From an uncultured Lachnospiraceae bacterium (GTDB taxonomy: Bacteria; Bacillota; Clostridia; Lachnospirales; Lachnospiraceae): a DNA stretch of 64,000 nucleotides. A model generated the notes under the pieces. It saw only the letters and a program-made list of their open reading frames with translations, was not told the DNA's origin and made no database searches. Both the position numbers and the translations under genes were made by a program. The DNA lies in contig CAJTKA010000008.1 in NCBI GenBank assembly GCA_910576815.1, forward strand, positions 46,118 to 110,117, given 5' to 3'. Each line of letters begins with the position of its first letter. Position 1 is the stretch's first letter. Below, piece after piece: positions 26,329 through 34,618 of the stretch.

Positions 26329-26425
26329 CGTGAAAAGAACTTCTAATCACTTGCAGCAAAGGCTGCTTCGTGAAGAAGTTCTAAATTTCACGTAAGAGAA
26401 TGCCTGCAATACGGCATTCTCTGCA
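26329..26425 (+). repeat. Composite two-hairpin repeat, full copy C
   Basis: CGTGAAAAGAACTTCT (26329-26344) pairs with AGAAGTTCTAAATTTCACG (26374-26392). AGAGAATGCC/GGCATTCTCT (26395-26422) follows, then GCA. The inner loop (GCAGCAAAGGCTGC) is unlike copies A and B. Confidence 0.87.
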
Positions 26426-26451
26426 AATTAAAATAAGGAAGGGGATAGAAC

Positions 26452-27063
26452 ATGGGCATAAACGATTTTCTTTCAAGCGGCGACAAGCGGCTGGACAGTC
26501 AGTTCCTCTTTACGGCGGAAATCGACCGAATGACCTCCGTACTGCGGCGGACGCTTTTACTGGATAAGAGCCGCAGGGAAAACGATGCGGAACACTCCTG
26601 GCACATCGCGGTGATGGCGATGCTCTTTTCCGAGTATGCCACGGTGTCCGTCGATATCGGCAGGGTGGTGCAGATGTGCGTGGTGCATGATCTGGTGGAA
26701 GTCTACGCGGGAGATACCTTTGCTTACGATGTGGTGGGGAACGCCGATAAGGAGGCGCGGGAAAAGGCGGCGGCCGACAAACTTTTCGCCATGCTTCCCG
26801 AGGAACAGGGGCGGATGATCCGCAGCCTGTGGGAGGAATTTGACGCTATGGAGACTGCGGACGCAAAGTACGCCGCCTGCATGGACCGCCTGCAGCCTTT
26901 CCTTCATAATACATTGACGGATGGGCACACCTGGGTGGAGAGCGGTACGAACCGTGCGGCGGTGGAGAAAAGGATGGCAATTATTAAGGAAGTTATGCCA
27001 AAGGTGTATGAGTGGGTCGAGGGGAACATTGACCACGCGATCGAGGCGGGGTGGTTGAAGTAA
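26452..27063 (+). CDS. HD-domain hydrolase (YfbR-like nucleotidase type)
   Basis: 203 residues. Metal ligands are recognisable: ENDAEHSWH (His) near residue 45, VVHDLVEVYAGD (HD pair) near 82, and a later Asp in YAACMDRLQPF. This matches the HD_3 group that includes the 5'-deoxynucleotidase YfbR; substrate is not certain. AAGGAAGGGG precedes the ATG. It stands alone between repeat copy C and a repeat fragment. Confidence 0.88.
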   Translation: MGINDFLSSGDKRLDSQFLFTAEIDRMTSVLRRTLLLDKSRRENDAEHSWHIAVMAMLFSEYATVSVDIGRVVQMCVVHDLVEVYAGDTFAYDVVGNADKEAREKAAADKLFAMLPEEQGRMIRSLWEEFDAMETADAKYAACMDRLQPFLHNTLTDGHTWVESGTNRAAVEKRMAIIKEVMPKVYEWVEGNIDHAIEAGWLK

Positions 27064-27092
27064 ATCCCTTCGGGATTAACTTTATCGTCAGG

Positions 27093-27118
27093 GAGAAGTT
27101 CTAAACCTCACGCAGGAC
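27093..27118. repeat. Fragment of the composite hairpin repeat
   Basis: GAGAAGTTCTAAACCTCACG matches the right arm of the first hairpin of copy C. A small hairpin AATCCC-TTC-GGGATT (27063-27077) precedes it. Confidence 0.5.
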
Positions 27119-27197
27119 AGCTTGATAAAGGGGATTGCCGGTAAATCTAAAATCTAACTTTGAATTTGCCAAAAGAGAGAAGAACCGGGGAGATGAT

Positions 27198-27226
27198 TTG
27201 ACAAGTTTGCAATTGGCGGCTAATAT
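27198..27226 (+). promoter_or_regulatory. Strong sigma-A promoter
   Basis: TTGACA (27198-27203), a 17 bp spacer and TAATAT (27221-27226). Near-identical blocks (CTTTGAATTTGCC at about 27154 and CTTTAGATTTGCC at about 27235) flank it and could be operator repeats. The gene it drives is broken. Confidence 0.75.
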
Positions 27227-27263
27227 AAAATTAGACTTTAGATTTGCCGAAGAAGGGTGAAGC

Positions 27264-28204
27264 GTGTCCTATATTGAACGAGCAGTTGCCACGGTATTAA
27301 AGAGGCGGGTTTCAGGCAGCAAATGCACACTTGTTACGGGAGCCAGACAGGTTGGAAAATCAATGCTGATCAGGCACGAGTTTCCGGAATATAACAGGGT
27401 GAATTTTGACGACAGATTAGCAAGGCTGCAGGCGAAAGAAGAACCCGGACTCTTTTTTTTGAACAATTCCTGTCCCTTATTTATCGATGAGGTTCAGAAG
27501 GAAAGCAGTATTTTGGAAGATATTAAGCGTATCGTTGATGAATCGGAAGAAAGAGGCATGTTTATTTTGACGGGATCGCAGAAGCTGGAGCGGATGAAAG
27601 GCATGAGCGAGTCCCTGGCGGGAAGAGTTTCGGTTACAGAATTGACAGGCTTGTCTCTTCGTGAGATACACGGGGTAACATTTAACAGGCATTTTGTTCC
27701 AACAGCGGAATATTTGGAGGAACGGGAATTATCTTTTTGTTGCAGCCATACAGCTCCTCTGCGTTAAGCAGGGTAGTGAAAACGCCAAAGATTTATTTTA
27801 GAGATACAGGACTTGCCTGTTATCTCACCAGATGGTTGACGGCAGATGCATTAAAATGTTCGGCTGTTGCGGGAAATATGTTTGAAACTTTTATGGTTTC
27901 GGAAATACTGAAATCTTATAGTAATGAGGGAATGGACTATAAGTTCAGTATCTATTATTACAGGGGCAGGGATAAGAGTGCAGCTGCTGAGAATGAGATT
28001 GATCTTATCATTGAAGAAAACGGCGTATTGTATCCTGTCGAAATTAAAATGTCAGCGAATCCAAAAGCAGTTATGGGAGCGGCAAATCCGGTTCTTGATA
28101 AGATAAAAGAGAAACAGCGGGGGCTGGGTGTGATTCTCTGTCTGATCGATAAGAAAACGTATTTGCGGGAGAATCTGGTCGCGCTTCCAATTACCTACAT
28201 TTAG
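27264..28204 (+). pseudogene. AAA ATPase (DUF4143 family), internally deleted and frameshifted
   Basis: The first frame (27264-27767, GTG start) gives the ATPase half: TLVTGARQVGKSMLI (Walker A), CPLFIDEVQ (Walker B), FILTGSQ. It loses register near 27735. A second frame (to 28204) gives the DUF4143 half: QPYSSSALSRVVKTPKIYF, RDTGLACYLTRW and EIDLIIEENGVLYPVEIKM. About 100 or more residues between the halves are missing compared with intact members (~400-450). Both halves remain well conserved, so the loss looks recent. Confidence 0.85.
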
Positions 28205-28266
28205 GAAAATGATTTCACGAAAAATGCAGCGTTTTGCTTGCGGCATATCTGGAGTGAGGGCAAAAA

Positions 28267-28866
28267 ATGATTTCTGCAATTTATGAGAGGAGAAGTATAA
28301 GAAAATTTATAGAGAAACCCATTTCCAAGGAAGACCTGACGGAAATCATAGAAAGCGGAATCAAAGCGCCTTCCTCTAAAAACAGACAGCCTTGGAATTT
28401 CATCGTGGCACAGGGCGCGGAAAAAGAAGAAATGCTGAAATTCTTTCGTATGGGAATTGCAAGAGAAGAAACAGGCGACGCATTGCTGCCGCAGAGCAGA
28501 CAGCATATTCCGGCGGCAAAGTATACGGTCGATATCATGGAGAAAGCGCCGGTGATCGTATTTGTCGTCAATTCGCTGGGGCAAGGCATTGCATCGGAAA
28601 TGACGCCGGAGGAACATATTTATGAAATCTGTAATGTGCAGTCCGTCAGCGCGGCCATACAAAATATGCTCCTAACCGCCACAGAGAAAGGGATCGGCAG
28701 TCTGTGGATCTGTGATATCTATTTTGCGTATGCGGAACTTAGCGAGTGGCTGCATTGCGAGGGACAGCTGCTTGCGGCGGTGGCGTTTGGTTATGCGGAC
28801 GAATGCCCGAGAGAAAGACCGCGGAAAGCATTTGAGGATGTCGTTATCTGGAGAGGAGAGTTATGA
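28267..28866 (+). CDS. Nitroreductase family protein
   Basis: 199 residues with the FMN-dependent nitroreductase layout: YERRSIRKFIEKPISKEDL at the N-terminus, IKAPSSKNRQPWNFIV, then AAIQNMLLTATEKGIGSLWICD and a C-terminal GYADECPRERPRK. Typical substrates are quinones and nitro compounds, using NAD(P)H. GAGGG precedes the ATG. It overlaps the flavin reductase-like gene by 4 bp (ATGA), so they form an operon. Confidence 0.93.
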   Translation: MISAIYERRSIRKFIEKPISKEDLTEIIESGIKAPSSKNRQPWNFIVAQGAEKEEMLKFFRMGIAREETGDALLPQSRQHIPAAKYTVDIMEKAPVIVFVVNSLGQGIASEMTPEEHIYEICNVQSVSAAIQNMLLTATEKGIGSLWICDIYFAYAELSEWLHCEGQLLAAVAFGYADECPRERPRKAFEDVVIWRGEL

Positions 28867-29552
28867 AAACAGTCATTATACATGGACAAAGCCACCAAGG
28901 TTCCACCTATCATATCGCGCACGCATTAGGGGAAAAGCTCGGCGGGGAATACAAAGAATTTTTCCTGCCACGGGATTTTGACAAGTTCTGTGTGGGCTGT
29001 AACCAATGTTTTATGAAGGGAGAGGAAAGCTGTCCGCATTATGAGGCGCTTTTGCCTCTTACAAAAGCGATGGATGAGGCGGATGTGATCATACTGGCAA
29101 GCCCTGTCTATGTCTATCATGCGACAGGCGCCATGAAAGCGTTTTTGGATCACTACGGTTATCGGTGGATGATGCATAGACCCGAGGGAACCATGTTTCG
29201 CAAGCAGGGTGTCTGTATTTGCACGGCGGCGGGCGCGGGGATTAGCTCGACCAACAAAGATATGGCGGACAGCCTGTTTTTCTGGGGTGTCGGCAAAATT
29301 TACCGCTATGGGAAAGGAGTTGCCGCAATCGAGTGGAAAGGCGTGAACGAAAAGAAACGGGCTTCCATTGAGAAAGCGACCACTGCGCTGGCAAATAGAA
29401 TCAGGAAGCGACACGGACGGGTAAAGCCGGGGATCAAGAGCAGAGTCTGGTTTTTTGCGATGCACCTGATGCAGAGGAAAGGCTTTAACGAGGCGGACGC
29501 GCGGTATTGGAAGGAAAAGGGATGGACGGGAAATGGGCGGCCGTGGAAATAA
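28863..29552 (+). CDS. NADPH-dependent FMN reductase-like flavoprotein
   Basis: 229 residues. Flavodoxin-like fold: VIIHGQSHQGSTYHIA (FMN phosphate loop), FCVGCNQCF with a CxxC-type pair plus CPHY, ILASPVYVYHATGAMKAFLDHYGY and a C-terminal extension. The cysteine cluster near residue 43 is like iron-sulfur flavoproteins, but only some ligands can be judged. It is translationally coupled to the nitroreductase gene. Confidence 0.9.
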   Translation: MKTVIIHGQSHQGSTYHIAHALGEKLGGEYKEFFLPRDFDKFCVGCNQCFMKGEESCPHYEALLPLTKAMDEADVIILASPVYVYHATGAMKAFLDHYGYRWMMHRPEGTMFRKQGVCICTAAGAGISSTNKDMADSLFFWGVGKIYRYGKGVAAIEWKGVNEKKRASIEKATTALANRIRKRHGRVKPGIKSRVWFFAMHLMQRKGFNEADARYWKEKGWTGNGRPWK

Positions 29553-29594
29553 TGCGGGACGGCAGGAATTGATCACGGATAGGAAAAACGCTTG

Positions 29595-29604
29595 GTTTAC
29601 ATAA
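29595..29604 (-). repeat. TTATGTAAAC motif copy
   Basis: GTTTACATAA lies 27 bp before the ProX-type gene. Another copy (30192-30201) overlaps that gene's stop codon. Confidence 0.7.
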
Positions 29605-29631
29605 GGTTTTTGAAGGAAAGGAAAAACAGAC

Positions 29632-30201
29632 ATGGACGAACGGGAAATGGCAGTAACGCCGGTTGACACAAAACCCTTACCTAATGGCAGACTTTTGAAA
29701 GAGATGGCAGTATATGAACTGCTTGAAAAGCTGGACATCCCTTATCAACGGGTGGATCATGAGGCGGCAGCAACGGTGGATGACTGTCACGGTGTGGATG
29801 AGGCGTTGGGACTTCACATTTGCAAAAATTTGTTTTTATGCAACAGGCAGAAGACGGACTTTTATTTGTTAATGATGCCGGGGTTGAAAAAGTTTAAGAC
29901 AAAGGAGCTTTCCTCCCAGCTTGGTGTAGCGAGGCTTTCCTTTGCGGAAGCAGAATACATGGAGGAGTTTCTGGACATTACGCCGGGATCGGTGAGCGTG
30001 ATGGGCCTGATGAATGACAAAGAGCATCGGGTGCGTCTTTTGATCGACAGTGAACTTTTGCGGGATGAATTTGTGGGCTGCCACCCCTGCGTGAACACGT
30101 CGAGTCTGAAACTGCGGATGAAAGATATTTTGGAGAAGTTTCTGCCTTATGTGGGGCACGAATATACGGCTGTGGAGCTGGTCGGAGAGAAGTTTACATA
30201 A
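29632..30201 (+). CDS. Prolyl-tRNA deacylase-like protein (ProX/YbaK family)
   Basis: 189 residues with the YbaK/ProRS editing-domain pattern: LDIPYQRVDHEAAATVDDC, KNLFLCNRQKTDFYLLMMPG, LSFAEAEYMEEFLDITPGSVSV and a C-terminal GCHPCVNTSSLKL. Members remove alanine from mischarged tRNA-Pro. AAGGAAAGG lies upstream of the ATG. The stop codon forms part of a TTATGTAAAC motif. Confidence 0.93.
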   Translation: MDEREMAVTPVDTKPLPNGRLLKEMAVYELLEKLDIPYQRVDHEAAATVDDCHGVDEALGLHICKNLFLCNRQKTDFYLLMMPGLKKFKTKELSSQLGVARLSFAEAEYMEEFLDITPGSVSVMGLMNDKEHRVRLLIDSELLRDEFVGCHPCVNTSSLKLRMKDILEKFLPYVGHEYTAVELVGEKFT

Positions 30202-30228
30202 TATGGAAACGAGAATCGGAGAATACAT

Positions 30229-30672
30229 ATGATACGCAAAATGACGATAGAAGATTATGACGGCGTGAAGGCGCTTTGGATGTCCATCAAAGGCTTTGCC
30301 ATCAGGAGTCTGGATGATTCCAGGGAGGGCGTGGCGCGCTTTCTTTTAAGGAATCCTGACACCAGCGTGGTGGCGGTGGAAGATGAAAAAATCGTGGGCG
30401 CAATCCTCTGCGGGCATGACGGCAGGAGGGGCTGTCTTTACCATGTGTGCGTGGCACAGGACTACCGGATGCGCGGTATCGGCAAGGCGATGGTGGTATT
30501 TTGCATGGAGGCGCTCAAGGCGGAGCAGATCAACAAAGTGTCGCTGATCGCCTTTACGAAAAACGATATCGGCAACGCCTTTTGGAGACAGATCGGCTGG
30601 ACGAAGCGGGAGGATCTGAATTACTATGATTTTACGCTCAATGAGGCGAATATTACGGCGTTTAACAGATGA
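30229..30672 (+). CDS. GNAT family N-acetyltransferase
   Basis: 147 residues. GNAT motif A is clear (LYHVCVAQDYRMRGIGKAMV, the R/QxxGxG/A acetyl-CoA loop), followed by KAEQINKVSLIAFTKNDIGNAFW, close to motif B. Substrate unknown. GGAG precedes the ATG. It lies 27 bp after the ProX-type gene and may be co-transcribed. Confidence 0.92.
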   Translation: MIRKMTIEDYDGVKALWMSIKGFAIRSLDDSREGVARFLLRNPDTSVVAVEDEKIVGAILCGHDGRRGCLYHVCVAQDYRMRGIGKAMVVFCMEALKAEQINKVSLIAFTKNDIGNAFWRQIGWTKREDLNYYDFTLNEANITAFNR

Positions 30673-30899
30673 CAGGGATATCGGGAGTAGAGGACATATT
30701 TGTCAGCAGAGATACAAAAATACAAGAGACGCATACGATATAGCAATCAGTGATAAATAGAAAGGGTTTACGCCGGCGTGGATGTGACTGCTGTGCAGAT
30801 TCAGGGCACGATCCATGATTTTGTGATGTTGAACGCTCTGGATCAGACGAACGCCTGCCGCGCTGCCATGGATGTGTCTGTGGGGTGGGTGAACTGCCA
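30673..30899. other. Gap without a confident gene
   Basis: A plus-strand frame at about 30765-30903 looks protein-like (GVDVTAVQIQGTIHDFVML, ending in a stop) but has no start codon or ribosome site. It may be a gene relic of unknown origin. Nothing else stands out. Confidence 0.3.
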
Positions 30900-30928
30900 T
30901 TGACTTTGCTTTTGCCTTGTGCTATACT
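30900..30928 (+). promoter_or_regulatory. Sigma-A promoter of the FMN riboswitch/ribU transcript
   Basis: TTGACT (30900-30905), a 17 bp spacer and TATACT (30923-30928), ending about 26 bp before the riboswitch. Confidence 0.85.
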
Positions 30929-30954
30929 CTGACAAACAACTGAATAGAACATGT

Positions 30955-31060
30955 CTTCAGGGCAGGGTGAAATTCCCGATCGGCGGTGACAGTCCGCGGG
31001 CGCGCAAGCGCGGGGTCTGGTGAAATTCCAGAACCGACGGTATAGTCCGGATTAAAGAAG
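30955..31060 (+). ncRNA. FMN riboswitch (RFN element)
   Basis: The conserved blocks are all present: AGGGCAGGGTGAAATTCCCG, GGCGGTGACAGTCCGCG, a short variable hairpin (GCGCGCAAGCGC), GGTCTGGTGAAATTCCAGA, ACCGACGGTATAGTCCGGAT and the closing GAAG. A downstream stem GGTGTAC/GTACACC is a likely antiterminator, competing with the terminator at 31155. FMN binding would shut off ribU. Confidence 0.97.
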
Positions 31061-31154
31061 GTGTACTGAGATTGTCAGAAGAACTCTGGCAATGATTTGT
31101 GCATTCTTTATCGGCAAACTGCTCTGATGGCATTTTCGGTACACCTTAAATAAT

Positions 31155-31198
31155 AACACCTGAAAGGCAGCGGTACTTTCAGGTGTTAATTCATTTTT
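31155..31198 (+). terminator. Riboswitch-controlled terminator
   Basis: AACACCTGAAAG pairs perfectly with CTTTCAGGTGTT, followed by TTAATTCATTTTT. It lies between the FMN riboswitch and the ribU start. Confidence 0.85.
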
Positions 31199-31213
31199 AG
31201 GAGGAAATTCTAT

Positions 31214-31759
31214 ATGAAAAACAGCAGGACAAAGAAACTGACAACAGTGGGGATGCTGTGCGCGCTTGCGTACATTGCGGTGGCGGTTGGGTGCATCCCT
31301 GTCGTACTTTTTTTGAAGTACGATCCCAAGGACGTTATCATCGTGATCGGCGGCCTAATCTTCGGGCCGCTCACTTCATTGACCATGGCGGTCATTGTCT
31401 CGGTAGTGGAAATGATCACCATCAGCAGCACAGGGCTCTGGGGGTGCATGATGAATATTCTTTCGAGCAGCTCCTTTGCGTGTACTGCAGCCTTTTTCTA
31501 CAAAAGGCATCGCACGAAGCTCGGTGCAGTGAAGGCGCTTGCCTGCGGGTGGACGTGTCAGATCGCGGTGATGATGCTCTGGAACTGGCTGGTCGCTCCG
31601 ATCTACATGGGCTATCCGCGAGAGGCGGTGGAGGCGCTTTTGCTGACGGCTTTTCTGCCGTTCAATCTTTTAAAGGGCGGGCTGAACGCGGGGATCACTT
31701 TTTTGATTTATAAGCCGGTGGTTACAACTTTGAGAAAACTACAGTTGGTGGAATCTTGA
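31214..31759 (+). CDS. ribU: Riboflavin ECF transporter substrate-binding subunit
   Basis: 181 residues, about six membrane segments. It starts with KKLTTVGMLCALAYIAVAVG and contains KYDPKDVIIVIGGLIFGP, the RibU pattern. RibU captures riboflavin and works with a shared EcfAA'T module, which is not in this window. The ribosome site TTAGGAGG is strong. Control by the FMN riboswitch supports the assignment. Confidence 0.96.
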   Translation: MKNSRTKKLTTVGMLCALAYIAVAVGCIPVVLFLKYDPKDVIIVIGGLIFGPLTSLTMAVIVSVVEMITISSTGLWGCMMNILSSSSFACTAAFFYKRHRTKLGAVKALACGWTCQIAVMMLWNWLVAPIYMGYPREAVEALLLTAFLPFNLLKGGLNAGITFLIYKPVVTTLRKLQLVES

Positions 31760-31938
31760 TGGTGCAAATATAAGGATTTATGAACTGGGCGCATGTGGAA
31801 TTTTGTTGTTTTACGGCATGCGCCCTGTGCACAGGCGGCGGGCGAATCGGGTTTTTATTTGATTGTAAGGGCGTCTGATGATAAGATAATAATGTAATAT
31901 CCCATTTGATAGACGCACGAATGATTGGAGGAAAGCAT

Positions 31939-32148
31939 ATGAATTGTCCGTTTTGTGAGCAGGAAATGATCCCCGGTATGATGACGGGAGACGGTCGCAG
32001 TGTGGTGCGCTGGGCGCCGCTTGATGATAAGCTGTCTTTTGTGGATAAGATCGTTGGCAAGGGCATAGTAACCGGTGCAACCTATAAACTCGGCTTTAAG
32101 ATAGAGACGCAGTATTGCCCTCACTGCAAGAAAATGATATTCAAATAA
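31939..32148 (+). CDS. Small zinc-ribbon-like protein (PF20097/DUF6487-like)
   Basis: About 69 residues. CPFC near the N-terminus and CPHC near the C-terminus form a likely four-cysteine zinc site around a beta-rich middle. The pattern matches small clostridial PF20097-type proteins of unknown role. GGAGG precedes the ATG at 31939. The convergent hydrolase fragment overlaps its last 8 bp. Confidence 0.82.
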   Translation: MNCPFCEQEMIPGMMTGDGRSVVRWAPLDDKLSFVDKIVGKGIVTGATYKLGFKIETQYCPHCKKMIFK

Positions 32149-32617
32149 CACTGGAGATTTTCGGTAACGTATTACATAACCCATGCGCGTTAAAAAGGAT
32201 CGACATCATGGCAATATGCGCACCGGAAGAATTTCCTATAAGAAAAATTTTGTTGGTATCAATATGAAAAGTTTCAGCAATCTCGGGAATAAAATTTAAG
32301 GCATTAGATACATCTTCAATTTGAGCCGGAAAAGCTGCAAGATCGGACTCCCGATATTCCATCGCGGCAAACACAAATCCCCGTTTGGCAAGAAGTGAAT
32401 ACTGCGGGATATCATTGTACATTTCCTGTTTATGCCAGGCGGAACCGGGGATAAACAGGAGGAGCGGATACTTCTCGTCTTCTTTCATTTGGGGTCTGTA
32501 TGGGAAGATGATCTGTAAGTGCCGTTTGCAGTCACCGTAATCATAATATTCTACATCCTGCGAGTATAACCACTGCAATTTATCGGAATGAGATGCGATT
32601 TTAATTTTATGTTTCAT
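32141..32617 (-). pseudogene. Alpha/beta hydrolase, C-terminally truncated
   Basis: About 158 residues. It has the esterase/lipase N-terminal half: PLLLFIPGSAWHKQ (oxyanion loop), AMEYRESDLAAFPAQIEDV and the nucleophile elbow GNSSGAH. The chain then ends after about 20 residues without the Asp and His of the triad; intact members have 270 or more residues. The break lies against the end of the zinc-ribbon gene, so a deletion or rearrangement is likely. The ATG at 32617 follows GGAGG. Confidence 0.72.
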
Positions 32618-32840
32618 TCTTACCTCCATGCCGGAGCAGTTTTTGCGAAGGCACGCGCCGGGAATAGATTCATTCAAAATTTCATTTTCTATTCTATCAA
32701 AATCAATGTACTAAGTCTATCGTTTATTTCCCTATTGACACATGAAAATGCATTTTATATAATTAAACCATAAGTTTAATTATTGCGATGTAGAAAAAGT
32801 GCTTAAAAAGAAATAGAAATCTTGCGAAAAGGAAAAGAAC

Positions 32841-33500
32841 ATGGGCAGAAGGAAAAAAGAACCGCCAAGCGTTCACCGTGAAAGCATTGCCACCGCCGCC
32901 TCCAAGCTGTTTCTGGAAAAGGGAATCGCTGCCACCTCCATGGACGATATCGCGAAGGTTGCCGGGTATAGCAAGGCGACGCTGTATGTATATTTCAAGA
33001 ACAAGGAGGAGATCGTCGGCATTTTGGTGCTTGGCAGCATGAAGAAACTCTATGACTGCATCGTTTCCGCGCTGGCAGCGCAGGAGAGTACGAGGGCAAG
33101 ATATGACCTGATCTGCGAGGGGCTTGTGCAGTATCAGGAGGCGTTTCCGTTTTATTTTGAGATGGCGCTTGGTAAGATCAACGTTGACTTTGAGAACCGC
33201 GATTATCTGCCGGAGGAAAAGGAGACTTATCTTGTCGGGGAAAAGATCAATGAAAAGCTGAAAGATTTTATAAAAGAAGGCATGGAAAAGGGCGACCTGC
33301 GGGGAGATTTGGAAATGATGCCTGCTATCTTTCACTTCTGGGGAATGTTGTCGGGAATCATAAGGCTTGCCGCAAACAAGGAAGCATATATCGCGAAAGC
33401 AATGGACTTATCGAAAGAGCAGTTTTTGGAGTATGGATTTTCCATGCTGTACCGCTCTATTGCGGCAAAATCAGATGTGGACAATCGTTTGGGGTTATAG
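32841..33500 (+). CDS. TetR/AcrR family transcriptional regulator
   Basis: 219 residues. N-terminal helix-turn-helix: ASKLFLEKGIAATSMDDIAK then YSKATLYVYFKNKEE. The C-terminal helical ligand domain seems complete. AAAAGGAAAAG precedes the ATG. It lies just upstream of the FMN-binding protein gene in the same direction, which it may control. Confidence 0.93.
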   Translation: MGRRKKEPPSVHRESIATAASKLFLEKGIAATSMDDIAKVAGYSKATLYVYFKNKEEIVGILVLGSMKKLYDCIVSALAAQESTRARYDLICEGLVQYQEAFPFYFEMALGKINVDFENRDYLPEEKETYLVGEKINEKLKDFIKEGMEKGDLRGDLEMMPAIFHFWGMLSGIIRLAANKEAYIAKAMDLSKEQFLEYGFSMLYRSIAAKSDVDNRLGL

Positions 33501-33564
33501 CTTAAACCGGATATTAAAAAAGGCGGATGACTTTGTTTTCAATCAGGAATGGTGATGTTTTGGA

Positions 33565-33981
33565 ATGAGGAAAAAGATGAAAGAAAAATTTTCAAGAAAA
33601 AGGGTGGTTATGTGTATCGCCACAATTTTAATTTTAATTGTTCTGTTTTCTGCAGCGTTCTATCTGAAAAGCGTGGCGGATTATCAAAAGTCGGTCAGGG
33701 AAACAGCCATTAGTGAGGTGGATCTTTCCGCCCTTCCCGACGGTGTTTATGTGGGAGAATATGATGTGAATTTTATCTATGCAAAGGTGGAAGTGACGGT
33801 ACAAAATGGAAAGATGACGGACATTGCCATTCTGGAGCATAAACAGGAGCGGGGAAAAGCCGCCGAAGCGGTCGTCACCAAAATGGTTGCCGAGCAGAAA
33901 ATTGACGTAGATGCGGTGTCCGGTGCGACCAATTCCAGTACGGTGATCAAGAAGGCGGTTGAGAATGCCCTTCGTCATTAG
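33565..33981 (+). CDS. Membrane-anchored FMN-binding domain protein
   Basis: 138 residues. One N-terminal membrane segment (about 15-37) then an outside FMN_bind domain: PDGVYVGEYDVNFIYAKVEV and the flavinylation motif DAVSGATNSS. In this family ApbE attaches FMN covalently to the Thr. Small flavin proteins like this take part in extracellular electron transfer in Gram-positive bacteria; that role here is inferred. The start may be the ATG four codons later (33577), which has the better-spaced GAGG. It overlaps the convergent HAD gene by 4 bp. Confidence 0.88.
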   Translation: MRKKMKEKFSRKRVVMCIATILILIVLFSAAFYLKSVADYQKSVRETAISEVDLSALPDGVYVGEYDVNFIYAKVEVTVQNGKMTDIAILEHKQERGKAAEAVVTKMVAEQKIDVDAVSGATNSSTVIKKAVENALRH

Positions 33982-34580
33982 CATTCTTCCATCTGCCGCC
34001 ATAATTCTTTCCAGTCCGTTACGGTCAAAATACTGCCATCTTCCGTGTAAGGCAGATCGATCGCTCCGATGTACCATACCGGAAACAGCCCTGCCTGTAA
34101 GGCGCCTTTGATATCGCATTCGTACTGATCCCCAATATACCAGACTTCATCCGCTTGCAGATCTGCCTTTTCCAAAGCCAGATTAAAGAGCCGTTTGTTT
34201 GGCTTGCGGAAGATGTAATTGCTGGAAGTGATGATAAATTCAAAATCATTGTCCGGCAGCAGGCTGTTGATGCGGTCTGCCACGACGGATGGCGCATAAG
34301 CGATATTGCTGATCACGCCTGTGCGGATGCCTTTGTCTTTCAGATAATGGAGGAAATCTTTGATTCCTTCTGTCGGCGCACCGGGAGCGGCGGCATCCCA
34401 GAATACGGTGTCGATTTCCGCGTTGCTAAGCGCGATTTCGATCCCCAATGATTCATAAAGATAGGGCGTAAACATGGTGTTTGGTATTTCAATCTGAAAG
34501 AGATGTCTTTTTGCAGGATCAAACCGTCCAAACTCGCGGTTGATTGCCTCTGCTTTGTCCTGCACCTGCTGTGCGGTCAA
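33978..34580 (-). CDS. HAD-type hydrolase, apparently lacking the N-terminal catalytic Asp motif
   Basis: 200 residues from a TTG start. HAD motif II (GVISN) and motifs III/IV (KPNKRLFNLAL, YIGDQYECDIKGA) are clear. Motif I (DxDGT), with the nucleophile Asp, is absent: the sequence begins in the helical cap region. The ATG just upstream (ATGAAAT) is out of frame by one. Either the 5' end has been lost or the gene is a decayed copy. Confidence 0.7.
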   Translation of the reverse strand: MTAQQVQDKAEAINREFGRFDPAKRHLFQIEIPNTMFTPYLYESLGIEIALSNAEIDTVFWDAAAPGAPTEGIKDFLHYLKDKGIRTGVISNIAYAPSVVADRINSLLPDNDFEFIITSSNYIFRKPNKRLFNLALEKADLQADEVWYIGDQYECDIKGALQAGLFPVWYIGAIDLPYTEDGSILTVTDWKELWRQMEEC

Positions 34581-34618
34581 ATTTCATGTGCTTTCCCTTT
34601 CGTATGTAAAATATCTTT

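Noticed and set aside
26329..26392. TTTCACG/CGTGAAA arms of the composite repeat as parS centromere sites
   Set aside because: Only half of the parS palindrome matches; the two arms are separated by a long loop.
21177..26425. Repeats as a CRISPR array
   Set aside because: The copies are kilobases apart with genes between them, differ in orientation and have no regular spacers or cas genes.
31786..31824. Hairpin GGGCGCATG/CATGCGCCC after ribU as a terminator
   Set aside because: It has a 21-base loop and no T-tract in either direction.
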